In this document: positions 17,701-25,116 of the stretch, piece after piece
How the letters are laid out: every line of letters begins with the position of its first letter
Numbering within the stretch: position 1 is the first letter of the stretch
Assembly: GCF_964033635.1 (NCBI RefSeq)
Contig: NZ_OZ035533.1
Location: forward strand, 5,365,001-5,429,000
Reading direction: 5' to 3'
DNA length: 64,000 bases
Source of the DNA: Chitinophaga sp. MM2321
Lineage (GTDB): Bacteria > Bacteroidota > Bacteroidia > Chitinophagales > Chitinophagaceae
The notes under the pieces: generated by a model
Seen by the model: only the letters and a program-made list of their open reading frames with translations
Databases searched by the model: none
Told to the model about the DNA's origin: nothing
Translations under genes and position numbers: made by a program

Positions 17701-18374
17701 TAGTATCCACCATGAATGCCGTAGCTGCGGAAAGGGTGATGGGTAGCAAAAATGATCAGCTTATTCCGATTCATGGCTACTATTTCCGACAACCTGGCCA
17801 ATACATCATCCTTATCTTTACAATCGCAATCAGATTCCATTCCCGGTTTATCATAAGGGAACACCCACCATTCGCTGTCCATCACAATTAAAGTAATGTT
17901 ATCCGCCAGCTTCACTTCCACGGGGCCGGGGCAGCCACCTTTCGGCAGAAACTCCACATTACCGAGGTGCAGGGAATCTACATAGCGTTGCTGGTTGCGG
18001 ATCACCTGCCAGCCATTGGGCTTACTTTTATTCCAGTCGTGATTACCGGGAATGATGATCCCTCTTGTGTTGGTACCGCGCACCAGGTTGATCTGGTAGT
18101 CCAGGATTTCTTTGGCGGTGGGATACCTGCTGCTGGAAGAATCGGGTAACCCCAGTGGGTATACGTTATCTCCCAGGAACAACACGGTGTTCCTGTCATC
18201 CTGTAAATCATATGCTTTGCGTACTGCATCTACTACTGAATTGTGTCCGTTGCTGTGCAACTCGCCGGCATCACCGATAAGGATAATACGTTTCACTACT
18301 GCGGGCGCCTGTGCAAAGATGCTGTTGCAGATGCATAATAATACCGCTATACAAAGAAGTTTCCGGTTGATCAT
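14721..18374 (-). CDS. Metallophosphoesterase / kinase-like / Omp85-type barrel protein
   Basis: A 1217-residue exported protein with signal peptide (ending IFAQ at 22). (1) Residues 28-310 form a calcineurin-like metallophosphoesterase with all metal motifs: GDAGE (Asp35), GDN (69-70), GNHDW (111-114), HH at 212-213, GHDH (292-295). (2) Residues about 430-640 look like an atypical kinase: a beta-3-like lysine in KEYAMRSLKK, a catalytic-loop-like DFDRHDDQ (584-591) and a metal-loop-like RDRD (610-613). (3) Gly/Asp turns GGNDRFEI and GGSDADTY at 787-816. (4) Residues about 860-1217 form an Omp85/BamA-like outer-membrane barrel with IGGTQNLRGYR and a terminal Phe. Domains 1 and 4 are firm; the kinase reading is inference. 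The first codons overlap the SdiA-type gene by 4 bp. Confidence 0.85.
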   Translation of the reverse strand: MINRKLLCIAVLLCICNSIFAQAPAVVKRIILIGDAGELHSNGHNSVVDAVRKAYDLQDDRNTVLFLGDNVYPLGLPDSSSSRYPTAKEILDYQINLVRGTNTRGIIIPGNHDWNKSKPNGWQVIRNQQRYVDSLHLGNVEFLPKGGCPGPVEVKLADNITLIVMDSEWWVFPYDKPGMESDCDCKDKDDVLARLSEIVAMNRNKLIIFATHHPFRSYGIHGGYYTIKQHIFPLTDLRPSLYVPLPVIGSIYPIARGVFGTPEDLPHPKYQQMVKGVEDALKPHGPVVFVSGHDHTLQLIKDQQNNYVVSGSGAKNNRVKKGKKSLFATSENGFSVLEMLADSTVRVQYFLADNLATPVFSNNLLRMQELSQQGFVYTQPEALPPYVTMKADSQYSRINNFHRFLLGENYRKVWNTPLKFPVINLKTEKGGLTILKRGGGQQTRSLRLADSTGKEYAMRSLKKFPLAAIPELLRETIAKEVVQDQISAANPYAPLAVSVLAEAAGVPHTNPSFVYLPADSALGIYAKDFGNDVYLFEEREPMTGDKDKTYNTPKVLEKIWGDNDATVDQKSVLRARILDTYIMDFDRHDDQWRWYRELHKTREIYYPVPRDRDQAFFVNEGFIPRLASKPWLMPAVQGFRDYIPDINNFNFSTRYFDRSFLNELEEKDWKKQTDKFLSKMTDSVIAAAVAAFPDTVQSLVGPMMLHRLDVRRNILEKNMLKYYRFLAKGVDVPATQKNELITVDKQAGGAVALNIFKISKKGAIQQNTYSRTFDPQVTKEVNVYGLGGNDRFEIRGDHGTPIRIRLIGGSDADTYIDSTTVKAGKRIRVYDQKNGKDSFALSSNEQRRLSNDPENIRYNRSAFQFNKTFPMLAGGYNRDDGLLLGVGLQLIRHGFRKEPFSAKHLFTATHALATRAWNFRYEGELTDVIGKSDLLLFARAKAPNNTINFFGYGNETVFDKSGGKNISYYRARFNLYTAEALLRTSFGDHLSISYGPAINNYAFNKDENHGRYITRFQDNKLDSASIYGNKSYAGAKVVAQIDTRNNKIIPTRGILWATSFTGNKGLNDNSRNYMQLQSDLSLYMSFRIPANFVIVSRLGGSKIWGDYEYFQAVTIGGTQNLRGYRNYRFAGGAGVYNNTEIRVKLFELKTYLLPATIGLLAFNDIGRVWQDNETSHVWHDGYGGGVYLAPINALIITAVVGHSKEETVPYVTLGFKF

Positions 18375-19216
18375 TTGTGCTTATAAGTGAATTTAAGAAT
18401 ATGGGCAAGACCATCATAATCACCTTCATTAGAAATATACATATCCCCGTTACGATGAAAGGCAAGTCCTTCCGGTTGTGGAAATAGCCGGTGTTTCAGG
18501 TTATAGGCTTCCTGTATATGCCCTTCCAGGTCTGCAATAACCAGTAACCTGTTTACAGATGCAATGATATATAAACGCTTTTCAACAGGATGTATCGCTG
18601 CCGCTGACGGCTTAAAAAAACGCATATCAGTTCCTGCCAGGTTTGCTATCTCTTTATTATTAAAATGATATAAAGAAGCCGTGTCAAATGTTTTGGTAGC
18701 CAGATCAAAACGGTAAGCACTGGTAATACCCTGTTCCTTATCATCTTTACAGTTCTTACATATCAGGACAATACTATTTCTCAAACTATCGTAATAAGTA
18801 GTTTCAAATTCACGCTTCCCCTTTTTCGGGAATTTAAAATGAGTGCTGGAAACACTGTCGGTAAACAAGCCATCCACCTGGTACAGAGAGCCATTGCTCT
18901 TTAGCACAAACCAGCCACTATCTGTACGACAGATATCTTCATAATCTCCGTTCTTGCCAAACTTATAGGAAGGATAAGGACCGGTGGCAGCTACATCTAT
19001 CTTATATACCCTTCCTTCTTCGTCATTGATAGCAATAATATTATGTTCATCAGGATTCAGTACAATACCGGAAATCTCCTGCATAGATTCCCTTACGCGG
19101 AAACGTACCGGTTCCTTCAGGTTGTAACCTGAAGGAGATGAATAAAGCTTCTGTTCTCTATCGCTGTTGCACGACAGGAACAATAATCCAAATAACAGTA
19201 GCGTTCGTACCTTCAT
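18371..19216 (-). CDS. SdiA-regulated domain lipoprotein
   Basis: A 281-residue lipoprotein: a short signal peptide ending LLFLSC puts the lipid cysteine at about residue 16. The rest is a beta-propeller-like SdiA-regulated domain (EISGIVLNPDEHNIIAINDE near 47-66, GDYEDICRTDSGWFVLKSNG near 89-108, PEGLAFHRNGDMYISNEGD near 247-265). These domains resemble phytase/strictosidine-synthase propellers that bind phosphorylated or Ca-bound ligands; the actual ligand is unknown. It is the first gene of a two-gene unit: the next gene, the phosphoesterase-barrel protein, overlaps its stop by 4 bp (ATGA). The pair suggests a surface phosphate-ester handling complex. Confidence 0.87.
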   Translation of the reverse strand: MKVRTLLLFGLLFLSCNSDREQKLYSSPSGYNLKEPVRFRVRESMQEISGIVLNPDEHNIIAINDEEGRVYKIDVAATGPYPSYKFGKNGDYEDICRTDSGWFVLKSNGSLYQVDGLFTDSVSSTHFKFPKKGKREFETTYYDSLRNSIVLICKNCKDDKEQGITSAYRFDLATKTFDTASLYHFNNKEIANLAGTDMRFFKPSAAAIHPVEKRLYIIASVNRLLVIADLEGHIQEAYNLKHRLFPQPEGLAFHRNGDMYISNEGDYDGLAHILKFTYKHK

Positions 19217-19289
19217 ACAGCGGCTTTATGCCATAAATTTAAATCAAAAATGCAGTAACTTAGTTTGAATTACGAATTACTACTACTAT

Positions 19290-20510
19290 ATGCAAAACAG
19301 CACCCTCATAGACGCCGCACGGGATTATGTTTTAGCTCAATATCAGCAACATCCCCGACCCGACCTGGTTTATCATAATCTGGAACATACACAACAGGTA
19401 GTACAGGCCGCTGCGCAGATAGCAGCGCATTACAATCTGCAGGACGATGAGTTGCAGGCTGCCTATATAGCAGCCTGGTTTCATGATGCCGGTTACCTGC
19501 TGGGAGAAAGCAATGTACATGAGGAAAACGGCGCCGGGGAAGCGATCCGCTTTTTACAGGAGCAGCATGCTTCCGAAGCGATGCAGGCAATGGTAAAGGG
19601 CGCCATCCTGGCTACAAAAATGCCGCAGTCGCCACATAACCTGCTGGAAAAGATCGTTTGTGATGCTGACTTGTTCCACCTGGGCTCAAAGGAATTTCCT
19701 AACCGCAACAAATTACTCAGGCATGAACTGGAGCTGAAATATCAACACGAAATTCCAGCTACCGCCTGGCTCACGAATAATATAAAATTCCTGAGCGAAC
19801 ATCACTACTGGACAGACTACGTAAAGACATTGACCAAACAACAAAAAGAAGAAAACCTGGAAAAGCTGAAAAAGAAACTGGAGAAAAAATCAGGAGAAGC
19901 ACAAACTACCAGCGTGGTTGCAGATAGTCCGGCTGTTGGCAATACAGAAAAAGTAAAAGAGAAGAAAGCGAAGAAACCCGAACGCGGTGTAGAAACCATG
20001 TTCAGGATCACTTCTACCAATCATATCAGGTTGAGTTCTATGGCCGACAGCAAAGCACATATCATGATCTCGGTCAATTCCATTATCATTTCCTTTATGC
20101 TCACCGTACTGGTAAGGCGACTGGAAGACTATCCCAATATGATCATTCCATCTGTGATCTTTTTATTCACCTCCGTTACTACCGTTATCTTCTCTGTACT
20201 GGCTACCCGACCGAACGTAACCAGTGGTACGTTTACACGCGAGGATATTTCAAAGAAAAATGCCAACCTCTTATTCTTTGGTAATTTTTATAAGATGAAA
20301 CTAGACGAATATGAGTGGGGAATGAGACAGATGATGGAAGATGCAGATTTCCTCTATGGCAGTATGACCAAAGACGTGTATAACCTGGGTGTGGTGCTGG
20401 GTCATAAATATAAACTGCTGCGCATCTCTTATAATATATTCATGTTTGGGCTGATCGCCTCTGTACTGGCGTTTATGATCGCCGCTATCTTTTTTCCGGT
20501 AAAAGCATAA
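19290..20510 (+). CDS. HD phosphohydrolase fused to Pycsar-effector-type membrane domain
   Basis: A 406-residue fusion. The N-terminal ~200 residues are an HD domain: His29 and His33 (VYHNLEH), the HD pair 65-66 (AWFHDAGY) and a late aspartate in VCDADLFHLG. Then comes a charged Lys/Glu linker (about 180-230). The C-terminal ~170 residues match the transmembrane effector domain of Pycsar antiphage systems (DUF5706 type): NHIRLSSMADSKAHIMISVN near 239-258 and three membrane helices (about 254-272, 284-306, 382-403). No pyrimidine cyclase is in the window. Six bp separate it from ppk1, so the two are probably co-transcribed. The HD domain could hydrolyse a nucleotide signal; substrate and purpose are unknown. 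Confidence 0.85.
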   Translation: MQNSTLIDAARDYVLAQYQQHPRPDLVYHNLEHTQQVVQAAAQIAAHYNLQDDELQAAYIAAWFHDAGYLLGESNVHEENGAGEAIRFLQEQHASEAMQAMVKGAILATKMPQSPHNLLEKIVCDADLFHLGSKEFPNRNKLLRHELELKYQHEIPATAWLTNNIKFLSEHHYWTDYVKTLTKQQKEENLEKLKKKLEKKSGEAQTTSVVADSPAVGNTEKVKEKKAKKPERGVETMFRITSTNHIRLSSMADSKAHIMISVNSIIISFMLTVLVRRLEDYPNMIIPSVIFLFTSVTTVIFSVLATRPNVTSGTFTREDISKKNANLLFFGNFYKMKLDEYEWGMRQMMEDADFLYGSMTKDVYNLGVVLGHKYKLLRISYNIFMFGLIASVLAFMIAAIFFPVKA

Positions 20511-20516
20511 CTACGC

Positions 20517-22508
20517 ATGGGTGTTCCTTTATATAACCGCGACCTCAGCTGGTTGTCGTTTAATTACCGGGTGTTGAAAATGGCAGGCGACGAACGGGTA
20601 CCACTATACGAACGTATCCGGTTCCTCTCTATTTTCTCTTCCAACCTCGATGAATTTTTCCGGGTGCGGATGCCGGCCGTACTGGCTATTAACCGCGTGC
20701 TGGAAAAAGATCCCGATGCCGGTAGTGATGAAGCCCTTACCCCGGATACCTTACAACAGGTGTTGCAGGAAATAAACCGGCAGCAGGTAGAATATGGACA
20801 GATCCTCACCGGCAGTATTATGCCGGCCCTGTTGAAACAGGGTGTGGAACTGATTTACAACCAGGATGTACAGGGAATCGTTAAAACATGTACCCGTAAT
20901 TATTTCCTGACAAATATCCTCGCCTATCTGCAACCGGTATGGTTGAACAACCAGGAGAAAAAACTCTTTCCCGAAAACAATGCTTTATATCTCGTAGTGA
21001 CATTGATCCCGGAGGGAAATGCATCCGAAAGAGAATATGTAGTCGTGAACATCCCCGCTGCATTAAACCGCTTTATTACCCTGCCCGGTGAAGATGGCGT
21101 ATTCCGCATCGTCTTTCTCGATGATGCTATCCGCGCACATCTCGCCTATATATTCCCGGGATATGCAGTACACAGCAGTCATAGCATTAAGCTCACGCGG
21201 AATGCAGAAATGGACATGGATGAGATCAAAGGCGATATCCTCGAAGAGGTAGAAACGTTGATCCGTAAGCGTGAGCTGGGCGTGCCTACGCGACTGTTAT
21301 ATGATGCCGCACTGCCCACACCCGTACTTCATTTCCTGGCAGCACAGTTTGATGTAGCCACAGATGAAATGATACCGGGTGGCCGCTACCACAACCTGAA
21401 AGACCTCGCAGACCTGCCCATGCCGGCAACGTTGAAAGATGCTTTATATCCCCGTGTAGCACTGGCACAAAACCCGACAACTGCTAAAACCGATTATATG
21501 CTGGACCTCATCCAGCAGGAAGATATATTGATCCATCTCCCCTATCAGCAATACGATCATATTCTGCGCTTCTTTAATGAAGCCGCCATTGACGGGGATG
21601 TACAGGAAATCTATGTAACACTATATCGCATTGCATCCAGTTCGCAGATAGCACAGGCGCTCATCAGCGCCGCCAGGAACGGCAAGCAGGTAACGGTTTT
21701 CGTAGAACTGAAAGCCCGCTTTGATGAAGCCAATAATATACGGTGGTCTAAAAAGATGAAAGAGGCCGGCGTAAAGATCATCTATAGTATTCCCGGTATG
21801 AAAGTACACGCCAAAACCGCACTGGTAAAGCGCAGGCGCGGCTATCAATGGGATTACTCCGGATTGATAGCCACCGGTAATTTCAATGAAAGCACTGCGC
21901 GGTTCTATACAGATCATGTGTTATTTACCGCCCACACCGGTATTACACGTGAAATGGAATTGTTATTCCTCTATCTGCAGAGCCGCGAACAACCAACAGC
22001 CTATAACTTTCTTCACTTTGAACACCTGCTTGTTGCCCAGTTCAATATGACAGACCGGTTTACGGCTTTAATAGACCGGGAAATTGCGCATGCACGGGAA
22101 GGCAAACAGGCGTTTATCCACATCAAGATAAATAACCTCCAGGAGAAAACGATGATCGCCAAACTGTATGAAGCCAGTGAAGCCGGCGTACAAATAAACA
22201 TGATCGTACGCAGTATCTCCTGCCTCGTACCGGGTATCGCGGAAAGCAAAAATATCCGCGTCATCCGGATCGTAGACCGCTACCTGGAACATGCGCGGGT
22301 GTTTATCTTTTGCAATAACGGACAGGAAGAAGTATACATGGGCTCCGCCGACTGGATGAACAGAAATCTGTACCGCCGCATCGAAGTATGTGTACCGGTG
22401 TATGCACCGGCATTACAACAGCAGCTGAAAGATATCATTGCTTTGCAACTGGCTGACAGCAGCAACGCACAAAATGCGATACAGTCCTATGTGCGAAATA
22501 TAGTGTAA
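20517..22508 (+). CDS. ppk1: Polyphosphate kinase 1
   Basis: A 663-residue PPK1 that reversibly transfers the terminal phosphate of ATP to polyphosphate. It starts like the family (NRDLSWLSFNYRVL, then ERIRFLSIFSSNLDEFFRVR near 38-57). The two phospholipase-D-like catalytic halves follow: the first with GMKVHAKTALVKRR (catalytic-type histidine near 429), the second with RIVDRYLEHARVFIFCNN near 587-604 and the closing YMGSADWMNRN. Slightly shorter than E. coli PPK (688) but complete. It directly follows the HD-Pycsar gene; an exopolyphosphatase (ppx), a usual neighbour elsewhere, is absent. Confidence 0.95.
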   Translation: MGVPLYNRDLSWLSFNYRVLKMAGDERVPLYERIRFLSIFSSNLDEFFRVRMPAVLAINRVLEKDPDAGSDEALTPDTLQQVLQEINRQQVEYGQILTGSIMPALLKQGVELIYNQDVQGIVKTCTRNYFLTNILAYLQPVWLNNQEKKLFPENNALYLVVTLIPEGNASEREYVVVNIPAALNRFITLPGEDGVFRIVFLDDAIRAHLAYIFPGYAVHSSHSIKLTRNAEMDMDEIKGDILEEVETLIRKRELGVPTRLLYDAALPTPVLHFLAAQFDVATDEMIPGGRYHNLKDLADLPMPATLKDALYPRVALAQNPTTAKTDYMLDLIQQEDILIHLPYQQYDHILRFFNEAAIDGDVQEIYVTLYRIASSSQIAQALISAARNGKQVTVFVELKARFDEANNIRWSKKMKEAGVKIIYSIPGMKVHAKTALVKRRRGYQWDYSGLIATGNFNESTARFYTDHVLFTAHTGITREMELLFLYLQSREQPTAYNFLHFEHLLVAQFNMTDRFTALIDREIAHAREGKQAFIHIKINNLQEKTMIAKLYEASEAGVQINMIVRSISCLVPGIAESKNIRVIRIVDRYLEHARVFIFCNNGQEEVYMGSADWMNRNLYRRIEVCVPVYAPALQQQLKDIIALQLADSSNAQNAIQSYVRNIV

Positions 22509-22537
22509 ATTAGAGATCGCAGTTTAAATGATTTTTT

Positions 22538-23041
22538 ATGAAGAAGTATGTATGGACATTGTTGCTGGGCATTGCTTTCGCCATTCCGGCGGTGCATGCG
22601 CAAACACATGACCTGGAGCACATTTACAACCCCGCTGCTGATGCAAAAGCAGACATGGCTGCCGCTGTAAAACAGGCAGCGGTAGAAAACAAACATGTAT
22701 TACTGCAAATAGGTGGCAACTGGTGTATCTGGTGCAAGCGATTGTATAAGTTCATTGAAGATAATGCGGAATTAAAGGCTGCTGTGGAAAAGAACTATGT
22801 AGTATATCATCTTAACTACAGCAAGGAAAATAAAAACCTGCCCATCCTGAAAGAGCTGGGATACCCGCAGCGTTTCGGTTTCCCGGTACTCGTAATCCTG
22901 GATGCAAAAGGCAACCGCCTGCACACACAAAACTCCGGCCTGCTGGAATCAGCAGATTCATATGATAAGAAGAAGCTGGCAACATTCCTGAAACAATGGT
23001 CACCGGCGGCGTTATTGCCATCCAACTATATCAATGAATAG
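22538..23041 (+). CDS. Exported thioredoxin-like protein
   Basis: A 167-residue protein with a signal peptide (MKKYVWTLLLGIAFAIPAV, cleavage at about AHAQ/22). The fold is thioredoxin-like with the redox motif CIWC (Cys63, Cys66) in GGNWCIWCKRLYKF, and a cis-proline region FGFPVLVILD. The motif differs from the CGPC of thioredoxin and resembles DUF255/thioredoxin_7-type periplasmic oxidoreductases. It overlaps the next gene by 8 bp. Probable role in periplasmic thiol exchange; the partner is unknown. Confidence 0.88.
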   Translation: MKKYVWTLLLGIAFAIPAVHAQTHDLEHIYNPAADAKADMAAAVKQAAVENKHVLLQIGGNWCIWCKRLYKFIEDNAELKAAVEKNYVVYHLNYSKENKNLPILKELGYPQRFGFPVLVILDAKGNRLHTQNSGLLESADSYDKKKLATFLKQWSPAALLPSNYINE

Positions 23042-23558
23042 CCCCGCTATGGAAAAAGGCTTGATCACACTCAACACAGATGTTGTGCAATCTTTTATGA
23101 AGTTTGCACAACATCCGTTTAAGTTTTCAGCCTACCTGTGCTGGAAGCTGCCTTCCGCATGGCTTTCCGGTGTAAGATTACAATCCCTGCAAGCAGACCG
23201 CTGTATTACTTCCGTACCTTATAGCTGGTTATCACAAAACCCCTTCCAGTCTACTTACTTCGCCTGTCTTGCTATGGCAGCGGAAATGAGTACAGGCTTA
23301 CCTGCCATCATGTATGTGCGCAGTGCACCGAAACGTGTATCCATGCTTGTTACCGATATGAAGGCCACCTTTGTGAAGAAAGCAACCGGTCTCACTTTAT
23401 TCACCTGTGCAGAACTGCCTGCGTTGAAAGCGGCCATAGAAAGGGCGCTCAACGAACATGAGGCAGTAACCATAACCGTCAACAGTGAAGGTCATGACAA
23501 ACAAGGCACATTAATTGCCTCTTTCGCCATCACCTGGTCTTTTAAAGGTAAATCGTAA
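23034..23558 (+). CDS. DUF4442 hotdog-fold protein (thioesterase-like)
   Basis: A 174-residue cytoplasmic protein of the DUF4442 family, related to hotdog-fold PaaI/YiiD-type thioesterases. Visible signs are the central helix QSTYFACLAMAAEMSTGLPA near 73-92 and flanking beta-strands. The family usually lacks a proven substrate. ATG 23034 overlaps the thioredoxin gene; ATG 23049 is an alternative that would avoid the overlap. It is in line with its neighbours and may share their message. Confidence 0.8.
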   Translation: MNSPAMEKGLITLNTDVVQSFMKFAQHPFKFSAYLCWKLPSAWLSGVRLQSLQADRCITSVPYSWLSQNPFQSTYFACLAMAAEMSTGLPAIMYVRSAPKRVSMLVTDMKATFVKKATGLTLFTCAELPALKAAIERALNEHEAVTITVNSEGHDKQGTLIASFAITWSFKGKS

Positions 23559-23590
23559 ATGGTGATCATCACTCACCCTAAAACACTGAT

Positions 23591-24994
23591 ATGAAAATAG
23601 CATTTCATGGCGCGGCCCGCACCGTTACGGGTTCCAAGCACCTTATCACACTTAAGAATGGTAAAAAGATCCTGCTGGATTGCGGTATGTTTCAGGGCAT
23701 GGGCCAGGAAACAGATGAACTGAACCGCGACTTCGGCTTCGACCCCCAGGAAGTCACCTACATGGTACTTTCCCATGCACACATTGATCACTCCGGGCTG
23801 ATTCCGCGATTGGTTAAATTAGGCTATGATGGCGACATCTTCTGCACACCGGCTACCCGCGACATGACCGAAATACTCCTGATGGACTCCGCAGAAATAC
23901 AACAGGATGATGTGAAATTCACCAACAAAAAAAGAGCCCGTGACGGACGCCCTTACATAGAACCATTATACACTGTAGACGATGCAAAGAATGCTATCGG
24001 ATCGCTGAAACCCACCGGCTATAATACCTGGACTAACATCGATCCCGACGTGCAACTGATGTTTACCGATGCAGGACATATTGTAGGCGCCGCCTCCGTA
24101 CACCTGCGTATTACAGAAAACGGGAAAACAGAACAGATCTCTTTCAGTGGCGACATTGGCCGTTACAATGATGCGATCCTGAAATCACCCGCTACTTTCC
24201 CGCAGGCAGATTATATTCTGATAGAATCTACCTACGGCAGCACCTTACATGCTGACGCCGCTCCTGCTGATGATGAACTGCTTCGTTATATCAGGGAAAC
24301 CTGCGTAGAGAAAAAAGGTAAACTCATCATCCCGGCTTTCAGCGTGGGCCGCACACAGGAACTGCTGTATGCCCTTAACAATGCACAACTGAAAGGCAAG
24401 CTGCCCAAAGTAGATATATTCGTAGACAGCCCGCTCTCCACAGAAGCTACGGCCGTTACCAAAGCACACCCGGAAGTATTTAACAAAGAAGTATCTGACC
24501 TCCTGAAAAGAGATGATGATCCATTTGATTTTCCGGGGCTGCGATATATTAAAACAGTAGATGAATCTAAAAGTCTGAACTTCCGCAAAGAGCCCTGCGT
24601 GATCATTTCAGCATCCGGCATGGCGGAAGCAGGCCGTGTAAAACACCACATCGCCAATAATATTGACGAAGCACAAAACACCATCCTCATTGTAGGTTAT
24701 TGCGAGCCGCAATCGCTCGGTGGCCGGCTGATGCGCGGTGCGAAAGAAGTTTCCATTTATGGCACCCGCTTCCAGGTAAATGCGGAAGTAGGCGTCATCC
24801 GCTCCATGAGCGCACATGGCGACTACGAAGACCTCAGCCAATGGCTGGCATGTCAGCACCCCGCAGATGTAAAGAAATTATTCCTGGTACACGGAGAATA
24901 TGATGTACAACAGATCTTCCGCAACTGGCTCATTAAAAAAGGCTTCCTGGATATAGAAATTCCGGAGCGGCATTTTGAAATAGGACTGAAATAG
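23591..24994 (+). CDS. MBL-fold metallo-hydrolase with RNA-specificity (beta-CASP) domain
   Basis: A 467-residue beta-lactamase-fold enzyme. The zinc motif HAHIDHSG gives His62, His64, Asp66 and His67; DAGHIVGAA and FSGDIGR supply further ligands. A beta-CASP region (PAFSVGRTQELL near 254-265) and the C-terminal RNA-specificity motif (MSAHGDYEDL, then FLVHGE) follow, as in bacterial CPSF73-like and RNase J-like enzymes. Most members of this branch (YsxN/TTHA0252 type) are RNases in vitro. Cytoplasmic. The stop codon lies in the left arm of palindrome 5, which it shares with the convergent kinase gene. Confidence 0.92.
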   Translation: MKIAFHGAARTVTGSKHLITLKNGKKILLDCGMFQGMGQETDELNRDFGFDPQEVTYMVLSHAHIDHSGLIPRLVKLGYDGDIFCTPATRDMTEILLMDSAEIQQDDVKFTNKKRARDGRPYIEPLYTVDDAKNAIGSLKPTGYNTWTNIDPDVQLMFTDAGHIVGAASVHLRITENGKTEQISFSGDIGRYNDAILKSPATFPQADYILIESTYGSTLHADAAPADDELLRYIRETCVEKKGKLIIPAFSVGRTQELLYALNNAQLKGKLPKVDIFVDSPLSTEATAVTKAHPEVFNKEVSDLLKRDDDPFDFPGLRYIKTVDESKSLNFRKEPCVIISASGMAEAGRVKHHIANNIDEAQNTILIVGYCEPQSLGGRLMRGAKEVSIYGTRFQVNAEVGVIRSMSAHGDYEDLSQWLACQHPADVKKLFLVHGEYDVQQIFRNWLIKKGFLDIEIPERHFEIGLK

Positions 24995-25116
24995 ACCAGG
25001 ATTAAAGGATAAAAGGATTTATAGGATTGAACAACGAGATAACAATACAGGTAACTGTTTTTGCTCCTATCTCGTTGTTCAATCCTATAAATCTTTTTAT
25101 CTGTTAAATCCTGGTC
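24994..25116. repeat. Long palindrome 5 (about 47-bp arms)
   Basis: The arms 24994-25040 and 25069-25116 match over about 47 bp with a few mismatches and one indel; the innermost 27 bp are perfect. The left arm starts at the stop of the MBL gene (24992-24994) and the right arm ends in the stop of the convergent kinase (25115-25117). The outer motif GACCAGGATT relates it to palindrome 1. Confidence 0.9.

Noticed and set aside
19290-20510. Complete Pycsar antiphage operon
   Set aside because: Only an effector-type domain is present; no pyrimidine cyclase gene was found in the window.
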